Shown: positions 8,656-17,443, counted from the first letter of the stretch. The stretch is DNA of 64,000 bases from Clostridiales bacterium (GCA_020859985.1 JAJBVD010000034.1:62001-126000); one strand, 5' to 3'. Notes: generated by a model from the letters alone, not told the origin. Program-made: numbers and translations.

Positions 8656-10020
8656 TCACTGAACACCGCTTCCACCGCAGCGGGTACAGGTAATTGTTCC
8701 AGTACCGTGGCATTTGTAGCAGGTTTCTTTTGATTCAGAGGATGTATCGCTGTGTCCGGAATAATTGGGAGTCTGAATATACACAATCTTATATCCCAGT
8801 CCGTCACAATTCGTACATGCAATCGTGCCTTCTCCATGACATTTCGTACACTTGATCGTGACGCCGGTATCGTCGTCATCATCGGTGTCATAGCTCGTAG
8901 AATTGTTGGCCGTAGTGCTGCCCGAACCGCTGTAATCTTCAGGCTGAATCTCCGCAACAGTATCCGGTTCTACCAAAGTAAAACCGTTGCTGTAATAAAT
9001 AGTCAGACCTGTTCTGCCGGATCCCGAATAATAATAATTTGCCTGAACGAGAACATCATACGAGCTTCCATATATGTTATCATCCGTCACAGAGGGTACG
9101 TTTTCTGTCCCTGTATAAGAAAACTCATAATATTCAACAAGCAGGGCAGAGGATGAGATATAATCTCCCTCCTTTGTGTTTACCAGTGAAAGCTCATACT
9201 GTGGTTCCTGTAAAAGATCAATGACTTCCGCTACAGCAGCGGAACCGTTATCAAGGTCAAAGCTATAACTGATGAGGCGTCCATAGCTTCCGTATTCCAT
9301 ATCTTCACCGCGTCCACAGTTCAGAAATGCTCCAATATCCGGAAGAACCGCCCCATCCACTTCTTCCTCATCTGATGAGGCCGCCTCTTCTCCTATAATA
9401 TATACTGTTTCTGAACCGCCGGAAGTGTCCTGCGCATAGCTTTCTACGTCCACAATCGTATAATTTGTGCAGTTCAACACGACTGCAGTGGTATTGGTCG
9501 CCCCGACATTATACGCATAACGAATGATTATCTCCCCAGTGTCAGGATCTCCGCCATAGCTCAGCGCTATGTATGCCTCCGTCACAATATTTTCATCCGC
9601 ATCATCGGTATAAATTTCATTCTCTTCTGTCGTAAAGCCGTAATCGGAAACGAGAAGTTCGGCGTATTCCGCCAACATGTCCAGCATATCATATGTCGTG
9701 AGAGCTACATAGGTAAATCCGTCATTCTCCAGGCTGTTTTCCACCGCTTCTTCGTCTACGTTAAAAAATGTCACGGGGTTCGGGATTTCCACATTCTGAA
9801 ATGCCGTCGTCTGGTCTTCTCCGATGATATACACGGACTCATCCGACCCCGCAGTGGAATCCTCCGACACATCAGAGGACGAATCCTCTCCTGCAGCGTC
9901 GAATATGGATATCCCCGACGATGCGGAAGCTACAAGGACAGAATCATCCGACAGCGGAGCCGCACACGCCGTAAAGATCAAACCCATTGCCAGTAATAAT
10001 GCTGTATCTATCTTTCTCAT
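8656..10020 (-). CDS. Secreted lipoprotein with duplicated module and C-terminal DnaJ-like CxxCxGxG cysteine repeats
   Basis: The 454-residue product starts with a signal peptide and a plausible lipobox (LIFTAC, lipid on Cys19), followed by a Ser/Asp-rich linker. Two related modules follow, each opened by the same segment (ESVYIIGE and ETVYIIGE), which suggests internal duplication. The C-terminus holds four CxxCxGxG units: CTKCHGEG, CTNCDGLG, CYKCHGTG and CTRCGGSG. They are arranged in two pairs like the zinc-binding domain of DnaJ. In DnaJ that domain is cytoplasmic and works with DnaK, whereas this protein is predicted to sit outside the membrane. A direct AGGAGG precedes the ATG. It is divergent from another secreted duplicated protein (10367-11734). 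Function is unknown; zinc binding is inference. Confidence 0.7.
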   Translation of the reverse strand: MRKIDTALLLAMGLIFTACAAPLSDDSVLVASASSGISIFDAAGEDSSSDVSEDSTAGSDESVYIIGEDQTTAFQNVEIPNPVTFFNVDEEAVENSLENDGFTYVALTTYDMLDMLAEYAELLVSDYGFTTEENEIYTDDADENIVTEAYIALSYGGDPDTGEIIIRYAYNVGATNTTAVVLNCTNYTIVDVESYAQDTSGGSETVYIIGEEAASSDEEEVDGAVLPDIGAFLNCGRGEDMEYGSYGRLISYSFDLDNGSAAVAEVIDLLQEPQYELSLVNTKEGDYISSSALLVEYYEFSYTGTENVPSVTDDNIYGSSYDVLVQANYYYSGSGRTGLTIYYSNGFTLVEPDTVAEIQPEDYSGSGSTTANNSTSYDTDDDDDTGVTIKCTKCHGEGTIACTNCDGLGYKIVYIQTPNYSGHSDTSSESKETCYKCHGTGTITCTRCGGSGVQ

Positions 10021-10366
10021 TAACAGGACCTCCTTACTCTCATCTTTTTATCGCCTGATTCTTTGATGTTCTGTTTTAGTTTTGTGAACTACCCATTGTC
10101 TAAAGCCAATGGGATTGCGGTCGACTTATTTCAAATATAACGCAAATCTGTTATGATGGCAATCAGAACTTTTTCATTTCTGATGTCACTATCATACTTA
10201 TTTTTCTCCTGTTTTTTTCTACTCTGAGTAGATAAAAGAATAATCTGATCTGGTAAACTGCAATCATCGGAAACAAACTTATGGTTGCCGCTGTGATGTT
10301 TTTACGTTATACTCAATCAAAAGGGAGTGCCTGTGATCCATACAACAGAAAAGGAGGATTTTGAAC
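10021..10366. promoter_or_regulatory. Divergent intergenic region with a promoter for the 10367 gene
   Basis: This 346-base region separates two divergent secreted-protein genes. On the plus strand TTGCCG (10285-10290) and TATACT (10308-10313) are 17 bases apart, followed by AAGGAGG at 10351-10357. A perfect hairpin with arms CCCATTG (10092-10098) and CAATGGG (10107-10113) lies in the probable leader of the leftward gene. No convincing leftward promoter was picked out. Confidence 0.55.
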
Positions 10367-11734
10367 ATGAATAAGAAAAAAACAAACCGATTCACAAAGC
10401 TATGGAGTGTGCTGCTCCTGATCTTCTCAATGGCCGCAGCGATGTCAGTCCCGGCCGCAGCATCTGATTCTTCCTCCTCGGAGGATCAGTCAGACAAGAT
10501 CTTTCTCATCGTCGGAATGGATGCAGAAGACGAAATTGTTTCTTACGGAGGTGGTTTTATCGTGGAAGATACGGACGGATCCGTATTTGTGATCACGGAT
10601 CTCTCTGTCGAAACGGAAGATACAGACTGCTACTCTCTCTGGGATCTTGAGGAAATGATCACCTACGATCTGGAGCTCACAGGCCAGATGACCGATTACT
10701 GCCTCCTCACACTTGATTTTTCCGGCGATTCCCCGTCATCCTCACGTTATGTGACATTGGATTATCCTGTCCAAAATTCTCTGCTGCATTGGGTATATTT
10801 TGACAGTGATATAGAGGCGGCAAGCGACCAGATCCGTCTGACGGATGCCGCGCAGGAGACAGTCGGAAGCACGGAAATCATGGCGCTGAGCGGAGATACG
10901 GTATCAGATGATGCTTTCAGTAACGGCATTGCCTTTTTACTGTCGGGATTGATCGACGATGATGGAAATCTCATTGGGGTATATTCGTCCTCGACCGCAG
11001 AGACATTCTTCAGCCTTATGTCAGACGCAGAAGAATTTCATTCGGAAGATACAGAAGCAGAGTCCGAGGACGCGGCATCGGCCGACATAGCCGAAAACGA
11101 GGCGGATGCAGACAATCTGGCCAAAGGTCTGCTGGATGATCTGATCAACGGAACTGAAACAGAGCCGGAAACCGAAGCAGCAGTGCCTGAATATATTGCT
11201 CTTCTGGCTGGAACCGATGCGGACGATGAGATTGTTGCGTATTCTTCCGCAGTCGTCTTAGACGGCGGGGATGGCTCTCTGGTCGTAATGGCGGATTCCT
11301 CTGTATATACTTCAGAAGCAACGTCTTATCAAGCCTATACCGAGACAGCTTCGATAGAAGTCGCATATGCGGGAGTCCGCGGAGATACCGGGATAGCGTT
11401 GTTCTCCGCAGAGAACTGGAGCGGAGATCCGGATGAGGATTATCTGGTCTATGAAGCGGTACGAGCCAGTATCGGTGAATCGGCGACCATCCTTTATCTT
11501 GATGGAGATATGGAAGTAAAAACATCGAAAATCACCATTTCCGGCTACGTTGAAATCTCAGACGGGTTACATGGGCTGGAATGTGAAAACGCCGAAGTAA
11601 TTGAGGAACTGCTGCTTGAAGACAATTCGTTCCTGCCGGCCGCGATCATAAACGCAGACGGAGACTGCATCGGCGTCTGGATGCCGGAGAGCGTTGACGG
11701 TATATACATCGAAGCCTTCGCAGAGGCATCATAA
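10367..11734 (+). CDS. Secreted protein with two tandem degenerate trypsin-like domains
   Basis: The 455-residue product has an N-terminal signal peptide (residues 1-33, cut near VPAAAS). Two domains of about 190 residues follow, joined by an acidic linker. Their openings are clear duplicates: FLIVGMDAEDEIVSYGGGF and ALLAGTDADDEIVAYSSAV. Each has a strand pattern like the first barrel of S1C trypsin-like proteases, where the catalytic His is expected near VFVITDLSV and VVMADSSV. Each later has a DDDGNLIGVY or NADGDCIGVW stretch that resembles the strand after the catalytic Ser loop. His and Ser are absent in both, so they are probably binding modules rather than enzymes. The fold assignment is my inference from pattern. 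ATG 10367 is preferred to TTG 10361 because GGAGG is nine bases upstream. Confidence 0.65.
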   Translation: MNKKKTNRFTKLWSVLLLIFSMAAAMSVPAAASDSSSSEDQSDKIFLIVGMDAEDEIVSYGGGFIVEDTDGSVFVITDLSVETEDTDCYSLWDLEEMITYDLELTGQMTDYCLLTLDFSGDSPSSSRYVTLDYPVQNSLLHWVYFDSDIEAASDQIRLTDAAQETVGSTEIMALSGDTVSDDAFSNGIAFLLSGLIDDDGNLIGVYSSSTAETFFSLMSDAEEFHSEDTEAESEDAASADIAENEADADNLAKGLLDDLINGTETEPETEAAVPEYIALLAGTDADDEIVAYSSAVVLDGGDGSLVVMADSSVYTSEATSYQAYTETASIEVAYAGVRGDTGIALFSAENWSGDPDEDYLVYEAVRASIGESATILYLDGDMEVKTSKITISGYVEISDGLHGLECENAEVIEELLLEDNSFLPAAIINADGDCIGVWMPESVDGIYIEAFAEAS

Positions 11735-11743
11735 AAAAATCAG

Positions 11744-11917
11744 TAACTATTCACTTCAGTACCTCGCACTCGCTGCGAGGTACGTATGAAACGTAAATGT
11801 TGCAAGGGAAAACTCTTCGCCAGGACGGCATCCCGCACTTCGTACGGGATATGTCCCATCGTGAAGCGATTTTAAATGGATTTTCCCTCATAACTGTGAA
11901 GGTACTGAACAGTTACG
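11744..11917. repeat. Intergenic palindromic element with GTAACT ends and internal hairpins
   Basis: The element starts GTAACTATTCAC and ends with the inverse (GGTACTGAACAGTTAC). Inside are two perfect hairpins: arms TACCTCGCA/TGCGAGGTA near 11760-11783 and ATCCCG/CGGGAT near 11830-11850. The outer stem pairs AGGGAAAA with TTTTCCCT. It fills the gap between two convergent genes and may act as a two-way terminator. The core GGCATCC...CGGGATA...GAAGC recurs at 33824-33867. Confidence 0.6.
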
Positions 11918-11926
11918 TTTGTTCTA

Positions 11927-13087
11927 TTAGAAAACGCCGAGCTCCATGAGCCCCGCTTCCAGCCTCCGCAGACCATCCAGCACCTGCTTACGCGGGCAGG
12001 CGACATTCATGCGCAGGAACTGCGAGCCATTTCCGCCATAGGCGCTGCCGGAGGAGACATACAGGCCGGTCTTCTCACGGATGAATTTTGCGAGATCGAC
12101 ATTCACCCACGCCCCGCAGTCCAGCCACATCAGATAGGTTGCTTTTGACGGCACTACATGCAGCTGCGGAATGTGCTCCGCGGCATACTCTGCTACTGTC
12201 TCTTTATTCTTTTCAATATAGACCCGCAGCTCATCCAGCCACGGAGCGCCTTTGGTAAAAGCCGCGACCGCCGCATCCACAGCAAAGGCGTTCGGCTCCG
12301 CCACTTCATCGGTGTTCAGGCCTCGCCAGACCTTATGGCGCAAAGCCGCGTCCGGCACAGAGACGGCCGCCGTCTGCAGACCGGCCAGATTGAAGGTCTT
12401 GGTCGGTGCCAGACAGGTCACACTGATCTCCCGGCAGGTATCTGACACAGAAGCAAATGGAACATACTCACAGCCGGGTGCCGTAAGATCACAATGAATC
12501 TCATCTGAGATCATCGTCACATGATATTTTTTGCAGAGATCGCCGATACGTGCAAGCGTATCACGATCCCATAGGTTCCCCGCAGGATTCTGCGGATTGC
12601 AGAGGATCATCAGCGACGTCTGTGGGTCGGCAAGCTTTTCCTCCAGATCCGCAAAGTCCATGTGATAAGTTTCCCCGTCATACACCAATGGGCTTTCCAG
12701 CACCTGCCGCCCGTTATTTCGAATTGAGTTAAAAAAAATATTATAAACCGGCGTCTGCACCAGCACCTTTTCCGCGGGAGTCGTCAGCTTGCGCACCATG
12801 CTGGAAATAGCCGGTACAATACCCGTGCAGAAGATCAGCCAGTCTTTCTCCATCCGAAAACCGTGGCGGCTCTCCCACCAGCCAATATAAGCCTCATACC
12901 AGGCATCCGGAATCTCCGTATAGCCGAACACACCGTGCGCGGCACGCGCCTGAATGACATCCAAAATCTCCGGGGCTGCCTTGAAATCCATATCCGCCAC
13001 CCACATGGGAAGTTCATTTTCTTTCACATTCCATTTCAGGGAGTTGGTGTCTCTCCGGTCCACCGGAGTGTCAAAATCATAAATCAT
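11927..13087 (-). CDS. patB: MalY/PatB-type PLP aminotransferase (C-S lyase)
   Basis: The 386-residue protein belongs to fold-type I PLP enzymes. It begins with the MalY/PatB signature YDFDTPVDRRDTNSLKWN and ELPMWVADMDF. It contains NPQNPAGNLWDRDTL, the aspartate contact in ISDEIHCDLTAPG, and the PLP-binding lysine in APTKTFNLAGLQ. Members cleave cystathionine or cysteine conjugates to release a thiol, pyruvate and ammonia, and some also act in regulation. No methionine genes lie beside it. A TATAAT on the minus strand at 13126-13131 is a likely -10 element, but its -35 is weak. Family call firm, exact substrate open. Confidence 0.88.
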   Translation of the reverse strand: MIYDFDTPVDRRDTNSLKWNVKENELPMWVADMDFKAAPEILDVIQARAAHGVFGYTEIPDAWYEAYIGWWESRHGFRMEKDWLIFCTGIVPAISSMVRKLTTPAEKVLVQTPVYNIFFNSIRNNGRQVLESPLVYDGETYHMDFADLEEKLADPQTSLMILCNPQNPAGNLWDRDTLARIGDLCKKYHVTMISDEIHCDLTAPGCEYVPFASVSDTCREISVTCLAPTKTFNLAGLQTAAVSVPDAALRHKVWRGLNTDEVAEPNAFAVDAAVAAFTKGAPWLDELRVYIEKNKETVAEYAAEHIPQLHVVPSKATYLMWLDCGAWVNVDLAKFIREKTGLYVSSGSAYGGNGSQFLRMNVACPRKQVLDGLRRLEAGLMELGVF

Positions 13088-13169
13088 AACGCGATTCCTT
13101 TCCGTGTTCTTACCATTCCAGTGTCATTATAAGCCTCGTTCCGGTTAATTTTCTCTGGCGATCCATTTC

Positions 13170-14018
13170 TCATCTCCGGCAAATAATCACCGTCTTCGCC
13201 GGGTCAACCTTATCCTTCTCCAGAATCAGTTCACCGATAGACTCGGCGCAGATGCTTCCGCCGGACGGGTTCATCACACTGTCGATATGGCTGTCAATCT
13301 CTGCGTCCACCGTAGAATACTCGAACGCCAGCGTCGTATTCAGCAGCCTGCAGTTCTTCATCACCAGATTGTCGATGTAGCACATGCCCTGCAGGCTCTC
13401 GACCGTGCAGTTGATCAGCGTCAGGTTCTTCGCGTTCCATCCCAGATACTCCCCGGAGATAAACGAATCATACACCGTCACATTCTCGCTGTTCCAGAAG
13501 GAATCCTTTGATAACAGCCGGGAATTCCGGATCTCCACATTCTTCGCGCCGTCAAACGAATAATTTCCGTAAAGCGTAAAATCCTGCACGGTCATGTTTT
13601 CGCAGTTCATGGCAAAATAATCGCCCTTTGCGGTCACCCGTTCCATCTGCACGTCCCGACAGCTCCAGAGTGTTTCGGCCGCATTCGGAAACGAGACATT
13701 CCGGAGCGTAAGATCCGTACAGCGGCGAAAATTCTTCGGCGCCTCGATTGCACAATCCTCCACCGTCATGTGCTCCGTATACCACACTCCGGCCCGCCCC
13801 ATCTCAAACCAGGTGCTGTTCTTCACCGAGATATTTTTTGCGTACCAGAGCGGATATTTCCATTTGAACATGCAGCCGTCCAGCTCAATATTCTGGCTCT
13901 CCTTCAGCGGAGATTCTCCGTCGTCAAAAATTGTATCCGTTATCATCAGGTCATGTCCTTGAAAGAGCGCCCGCTCTCCGGTCAGGAATTTCTGATGGAT
14001 CTTTGTTTTCTCACACAT
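13170..14018 (-). CDS. DUF3737 family protein, right-handed beta-helix type
   Basis: The 282-residue protein is made of short repeating strands with regularly spaced Asn and polar turns (KNISVKNSTWF, ENMTVQDFTLYGNYSF, KNLTLINCTVES), as in a pectate-lyase-like beta-helix. It matches the DUF3737 pattern, including FLTGERALF near the start and SICAESIGELI near the end. There is no signal peptide, so it should be cytoplasmic. DUF3737 proteins are widespread in gut Firmicutes and Bacteroidetes and have no established function. It is a single gene on the minus strand after a 256-base gap. Confidence 0.8.
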   Translation of the reverse strand: MCEKTKIHQKFLTGERALFQGHDLMITDTIFDDGESPLKESQNIELDGCMFKWKYPLWYAKNISVKNSTWFEMGRAGVWYTEHMTVEDCAIEAPKNFRRCTDLTLRNVSFPNAAETLWSCRDVQMERVTAKGDYFAMNCENMTVQDFTLYGNYSFDGAKNVEIRNSRLLSKDSFWNSENVTVYDSFISGEYLGWNAKNLTLINCTVESLQGMCYIDNLVMKNCRLLNTTLAFEYSTVDAEIDSHIDSVMNPSGGSICAESIGELILEKDKVDPAKTVIICRR

Positions 14019-14193
14019 TCAGCTAACCTCCTAAATGCAGTCTGTGCCATTTTACGCAAAATGTTTCCGATAAGTCGCTGTCCGCAGCCCACGCAAGTGT
14101 CTGTTCTGATCTGTCACAGTATTAATAGTATACTCCGCCCCGGTAATAAAAACAAATGCTTTATTATAAAAAGAATGCACCCCTGCACATCAT

Positions 14194-14226
14194 AAAAACC
14201 GCAGAGCACTCTGCCCCGCGGTTTTT
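14194..14226. terminator. Bidirectional intrinsic terminator after the amino-acid ABC operon
   Basis: Arms AAAACCGC and GCGGTTTT, with an inner AGAG/CTCT pairing, are flanked by A and T tracts on both sides. It lies 50 bases downstream of the stop of the leftward ATPase gene (14276), where that operon should end. The rest of 14019-14275 shows no gene. Confidence 0.75.
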
Positions 14227-14275
14227 CATTCTTGATTTAGCCTCATCTGTGTTTCTTAACAGATCCTTCTTACTC

Positions 14276-15034
14276 CTACAGCACACTCCTCAAGAACTGC
14301 TGTGCCTGCGGCGACTTCGGATTCGAGAATACCTCCTCCGGCTTTCCCTCCTCCAGAATCTGTCCGTCCGCCATGAAAATCACCTTGTCCGCCACCTCTC
14401 TGGCAAATCCCATCTCATGGGTAACACAGAGCATGGTCATACCCTGGTTAGCCAGATCCTTCATCACGTTCAGCACCTCGCCGACCAGCTCAGGGTCAAG
14501 AGCCGAGGTCGGCTCGTCAAAGAGCATTACCTTTGGTTCCATGGCGAGAGCCCGCGCAATTGCCACTCGCTGCTGCTGCCCGCCGGAAAGCCTGGACGGA
14601 TAAACATCCGCCTTGTCGCTTAAGCCCACCTTTTCCAGAAGCTCCCGGGCCGTCTTCTCCGCATCCGCTTTATCGCGCTTGCGCACGTTCACAGGCGCCA
14701 GCATGACATTCTCCAGTACAGTCAGATGCGGGAACAGGTTGAACTGCTGAAACACCATACCCATCTCCAGCAGCATATTCGCAAATTTTTCTTTCTCCAT
14801 CTTGCTGACCGTAGTGTCATTCTCACGATGGTAAAACAGCTCGTCCTCGATATAGATTTTGCCGCTGGTGATCTTCTCCAACGTATTCAGGGAGCGCAGA
14901 AACGTAGATTTCCCGGCTCCGGACGGACCGATGATAACTACCACCTCACCCTGCTCTACGGTAAGATTGACGTTTTTCAGAACCTTCAGGTCGCCAAAGT
15001 TCTTGCAGACATTTTCAGTACGAATCATTGACAT
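14276..15034 (-). CDS. Polar amino-acid ABC transporter ATP-binding protein
   Basis: The 252-residue ATPase has Walker [10 protein letters not shown], the Q-loop in [18 protein letters not shown], signature [13 protein letters not shown], Walker [15 protein letters not shown] and the H-loop in [15 protein letters not shown]. The [15 protein letters not shown] and [14 protein letters not shown] patterns are typical of the GlnQ/HisP/ArtP group for polar amino acids. It is the last gene of a binding protein-permease-ATPase set read leftward. GGGGGAG precedes the ATG. The transported amino acid cannot be told from sequence. Confidence 0.9.
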   Translation of the reverse strand: MSMIRTENVCKNFGDLKVLKNVNLTVEQGEVVVIIGPSGAGKSTFLRSLNTLEKITSGKIYIEDELFYHRENDTTVSKMEKEKFANMLLEMGMVFQQFNLFPHLTVLENVMLAPVNVRKRDKADAEKTARELLEKVGLSDKADVYPSRLSGGQQQRVAIARALAMEPKVMLFDEPTSALDPELVGEVLNVMKDLANQGMTMLCVTHEMGFAREVADKVIFMADGQILEEGKPEEVFSNPKSPQAQQFLRSVL

Positions 15035-15049
15035 GAGCTTGCTCCCCCT

Positions 15050-15703
15050 TTATTGATATACTGAATATTTATTCTCCAGCTTATTGAAAATAAAGGTGAA
15101 GAACGCTGTAATAATCAGGTACAGGATCATGGCCGGTATGTACACCAGTGCAGTCGCGGACGAGGAAGAGATGGCTCTCGTCACCTTCGTCAGGTCGGTC
15201 AGACCGATGATCGCCACGAGGGAAACATCTTTAAGTACCATGATGAATTCGTTGCCCACCGGCGGGATCAGCCGCCGCACTGTCTGCGGAATGATGACCA
15301 GCCGCATGGTCTGTCCATAGGTAAGCCCCAGTGCCTTTGACGCCTCAAACTGCCCCTTGTCAATCGACTGGATACCCGCACGGATATTTTCCGCCAGATA
15401 AGCCGCCGTATTCAGCACATAGGCAATCAATGCCGCCACGAAAGCACTCTGGATCGTCAGTGCCGGACTCAGCTGCGGCAGACCAAAATAAATAAAATAA
15501 ATCTGCATCAGCAGCGGCGTCCCGCGGAAGAAAAAGATGTACGCACTGCACGGCGCGCTTAAGATTTTGTGTTTTGACATCTTGCCCAGAGCAAGAAAGA
15601 CGGCCAGCACCAACCCGATGCTGACAGAAATCAATGTGATAATGATCGTGGTCCTTGCACCTTTTAAAAGCTGCGGCATCCACAATATGATTCGATTTAA
15701 CAT
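15050..15703 (-). CDS. Polar amino-acid ABC transporter permease
   Basis: The 217-residue membrane protein shows the HisMQ-type permease pattern: LLKGARTTIIITLISVSIGL at the start, YIFFFRGTPLLMQIYFIYFG, and the coupling loop EASKALGLTYGQTMRLVIIP QTVRRLIPP, which docks on the ATPase. ATG 15703 is chosen because AAGGA lies upstream and the domain begins there. A reading from 15808 would translate through a palindromic repeat (15730-15783). It lies 15 bases upstream of the ATPase gene. Only one permease gene is present, so a homodimer is expected. Confidence 0.88.
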   Translation of the reverse strand: MLNRIILWMPQLLKGARTTIIITLISVSIGLVLAVFLALGKMSKHKILSAPCSAYIFFFRGTPLLMQIYFIYFGLPQLSPALTIQSAFVAALIAYVLNTAAYLAENIRAGIQSIDKGQFEASKALGLTYGQTMRLVIIPQTVRRLIPPVGNEFIMVLKDVSLVAIIGLTDLTKVTRAISSSSATALVYIPAMILYLIITAFFTFIFNKLENKYSVYQ

Positions 15704-15729
15704 ATCCAGACCATCCTTATTTTCTGATG

Positions 15730-15783
15730 ACAATTCAGAACAACAGGCCACAGCCGGACTGTCAGTCGGCTGTTCTGAACTGT
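15730..15783. repeat. Cruciform-type palindrome between binding-protein and permease genes
   Basis: Outer arms ACAATTCAGAACA and TGTTCTGAACTGT pair at 12 of 13 positions, and the centre pairs CAGCCG with CGGCTG. The TTCAGAACA arm is shared with the element at 37421-37548. Confidence 0.65.
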
Positions 15784-15822
15784 CACCTGAATTCAATTCA
15801 CGTAACACACAGTTTTACGAGC

Positions 15823-15862
15823 GCGGGCGCGGGATTGCTTAAGCAATAGTTCCCGCGCCCGC
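15823..15862. other. Strong GC hairpin downstream of the amino-acid binding-protein gene
   Basis: A perfect 12-base stem (GCGGGCGCGGGA with TCCCGCGCCCGC) encloses a loop that itself pairs TTGC with GCAA. There is no T tract, so it is better seen as a 3'-end stabiliser or partial terminator between the binding-protein gene (stop at 15944) and the permease gene. Equivalent hairpins occupy the same place in the other three ABC loci here. Confidence 0.7.
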
Positions 15863-15943
15863 ATGCGTCTGTGCTTTAATCACGCGCAGATTTCATTTCT
15901 GCACGATCTTTTCCTTCACACGCGCGGCGTTTTTCCGCGTATC

Positions 15944-17047
15944 TTACTCTGCACCAAAGCCCTCAGCCAGGCCATCGATGACATCCTCGGTACCGAAGTA
16001 CTTCACAGCCAGCTCCGCCATGGTGCCATTCTCAAACAGCTCCGCCATACCCTCGTTGATCATCTCAGCCAGAGCATCGTTGCCCTGCTTCATGCAGATA
16101 ACGATCGGCTCTTTCTCATCAGACTGCCATACGGTCTTGTAGTCGCTGGCATCATCGCCCAGATAGTAGGACGCTACTACAGAGTCTGTGCAGACTGCGT
16201 CAACACGGCCAGCCTTGATCTCGTCAAATGCGTTGATGACTTTCTCATACTGTCTCAGATCGGTGTCCAGACCATCCTCAATGTACTCCTGAATCAGATA
16301 ATCCGCGGTCGTCTCCATCTGTACCGCAACAGACATGCCTTCCAGATCCATGATGTCCGCAATCTCAGAGTCGTTCGGAACCACGATTACCGGTGCGTTT
16401 GCCACATATGCGGAAGAAAGAAGATAGGTATCATTTCTGTCCTCTGTGTAAGAAACACTGGAAATGATGCAGTCATACTTGTCCGTCGTCACACCTGCGA
16501 AAATGCCGTCCCAGGCAGTGTCTACAAGCTCAAGCTCCAGTCCGAGCACATCCGCCAGAGCAGTCGCTACTTCCACATCAAAGCCGATCGGTGTCGCACC
16601 GTCCTCATCAAAGTACTCCATCGGCGGGTATCCGATCTCCATACCTACCATCAGGACGCCCTCTTTCAGGGTGTAATCGGTGACTTCCTCAGCCGCTTCT
16701 GTTTCAGCTGCCTCAGTTTCCTCTTCCGTCTCCTCAGCTGCTTCCGTCACTGCCTCAGTTTCCTCTTCTGTCTCCTCAGCTGCTTCCGTCACTTCCTCAG
16801 TTTCCTCTTCCGTCTCCTCAGCTGCTTCCGTCACTTCCTCAGTCTCAGCTTCGGTTGCCGCTTCCGTTACTTCCTCAGTCTCAGCTTCAGTCGCCGCTTC
16901 CGTTACTTCTTCGGTCGCTGCCTCAGTCACCGCTTCGGTCGCTGCTTCTGTCACTGCCTCGGTCTCTTTGGTATTGGAACCACATCCGCTAAGCGTAGCA
17001 GCAACCATCATACCCGCCAGAACAACTGACAATAATTTCTTCTTCAT
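15944..17047 (-). CDS. Polar amino-acid ABC transporter substrate-binding lipoprotein with a 94-residue E/T/A repeat linker
   Basis: The 367-residue product has a signal peptide and lipobox (ATLSGCGSN), then about 94 residues made only of Glu, Thr, Ala and Val in repeats such as EVTEAATEAETE and EVTEAAEETEEETE. A normal SBP family 3 domain follows: GVLMVGMEIGYPPMEYFDEDG, PIGFDVEVATALAD and DKYDCIISSVSYTEDRNDTY. The linker probably spans the cell wall. ATG 17047 follows AAGGAGGAG; an upstream frame to 17098 has no such site. It is the first gene of the importer and is followed by two hairpins before the permease. Confidence 0.92.
   Translation of the reverse strand: MKKKLLSVVLAGMMVAATLSGCGSNTKETEAVTEAATEAVTEAATEEVTEAATEAETEEVTEAATEAETEEVTEAAEETEEETEEVTEAAEETEEETEAVTEAAEETEEETEAAETEAAEEVTDYTLKEGVLMVGMEIGYPPMEYFDEDGATPIGFDVEVATALADVLGLELELVDTAWDGIFAGVTTDKYDCIISSVSYTEDRNDTYLLSSAYVANAPVIVVPNDSEIADIMDLEGMSVAVQMETTADYLIQEYIEDGLDTDLRQYEKVINAFDEIKAGRVDAVCTDSVVASYYLGDDASDYKTVWQSDEKEPIVICMKQGNDALAEMINEGMAELFENGTMAELAVKYFGTEDVIDGLAEGFGAE
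16683..16975. repeat. Coding tandem repeat in the binding-protein linker
   Basis: The DNA consists of three 42-base units (14 residues), then two 36-base units (12 residues), then shorter 24-base units, with near-identical codons inside each class. Such runs expand and contract by slippage, so linker length probably varies between strains. Confidence 0.8.
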
Positions 17048-17103
17048 GTTGTTTTCTCCTCCTTGTTTTCTCATACTTACGATAATGCCGCAGTTCATAA
17101 AGT

Positions 17104-17194
17104 CATGAATGGAAGCGATAACGCTCCATTCCCGTCTTCTGACTGTGTCCTTATCATAAAAGAAGGCAGACTGACCGCACGATCAGACCGCCTT
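17104..17194 (-). promoter_or_regulatory. Two hairpins in the leader of the amino-acid ABC operon
   Basis: On the minus strand the leader holds a stem pairing AAGGCGGTCTGA with TCAGTCTGCCTT (10 of 12 positions, 17163-17194), followed by CTTCTTTT. A second stem joins AATGGAGCG and CGCTTCCATT (17104-17128). The first resembles an intrinsic terminator, so attenuation is possible. No T-box or known amino-acid riboswitch motif is visible. Confidence 0.4.
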
Positions 17195-17207
17195 GTCTCA
17201 TTCACTA

Positions 17208-17236
17208 CTTATATCACGATATTCGACGTTATGCAA
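17208..17236 (-). promoter_or_regulatory. Promoter of the amino-acid ABC operon
   Basis: TTGCAT (17231-17236) and TATAAG (17208-17213), read on the minus strand, are 17 bases apart. This gives a leader of about 155 bases. Confidence 0.6.
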
Positions 17237-17414
17237 GCGTCTTTCCCAAATTTTTCATCTTTTCTTTGTGTTCCTGCGGTAAACAGAACCCATCTCCGTC
17301 CATAAAGCAGGAAATATCCGCCGCAGCGGCAGACAAAGGACGCCTGCAACCTCCGTCATATATTCGTCATTCACTACAGGCAAAAATCAGCTTCGAGATA
17401 TGCAAATATTTTGC

Positions 17415-17443
17415 TTGAAAACAACAGAACAGCCATGTATAAT
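17415..17443 (+). promoter_or_regulatory. Promoter of the first alpha-galactosidase gene
   Basis: TTGAAA (17415-17420) and TATAAT (17438-17443) are 17 bases apart, and GGGAGGA lies just before the ATG at 17476. No clear CcpA cre site was found beside it. Confidence 0.75.

Noticed and set aside
16680-17108. Plus-strand open frame of Ser/Ala/Val repeats
   Set aside because: It is the antisense of the E/T/A repeat linker of the binding protein. The repeat DNA keeps all frames open, and there is no start signal.
17048-17236. T-box or amino-acid riboswitch before the importer
   Set aside because: The conserved T-box sequence and other riboswitch cores are not present; only two plain hairpins are seen.
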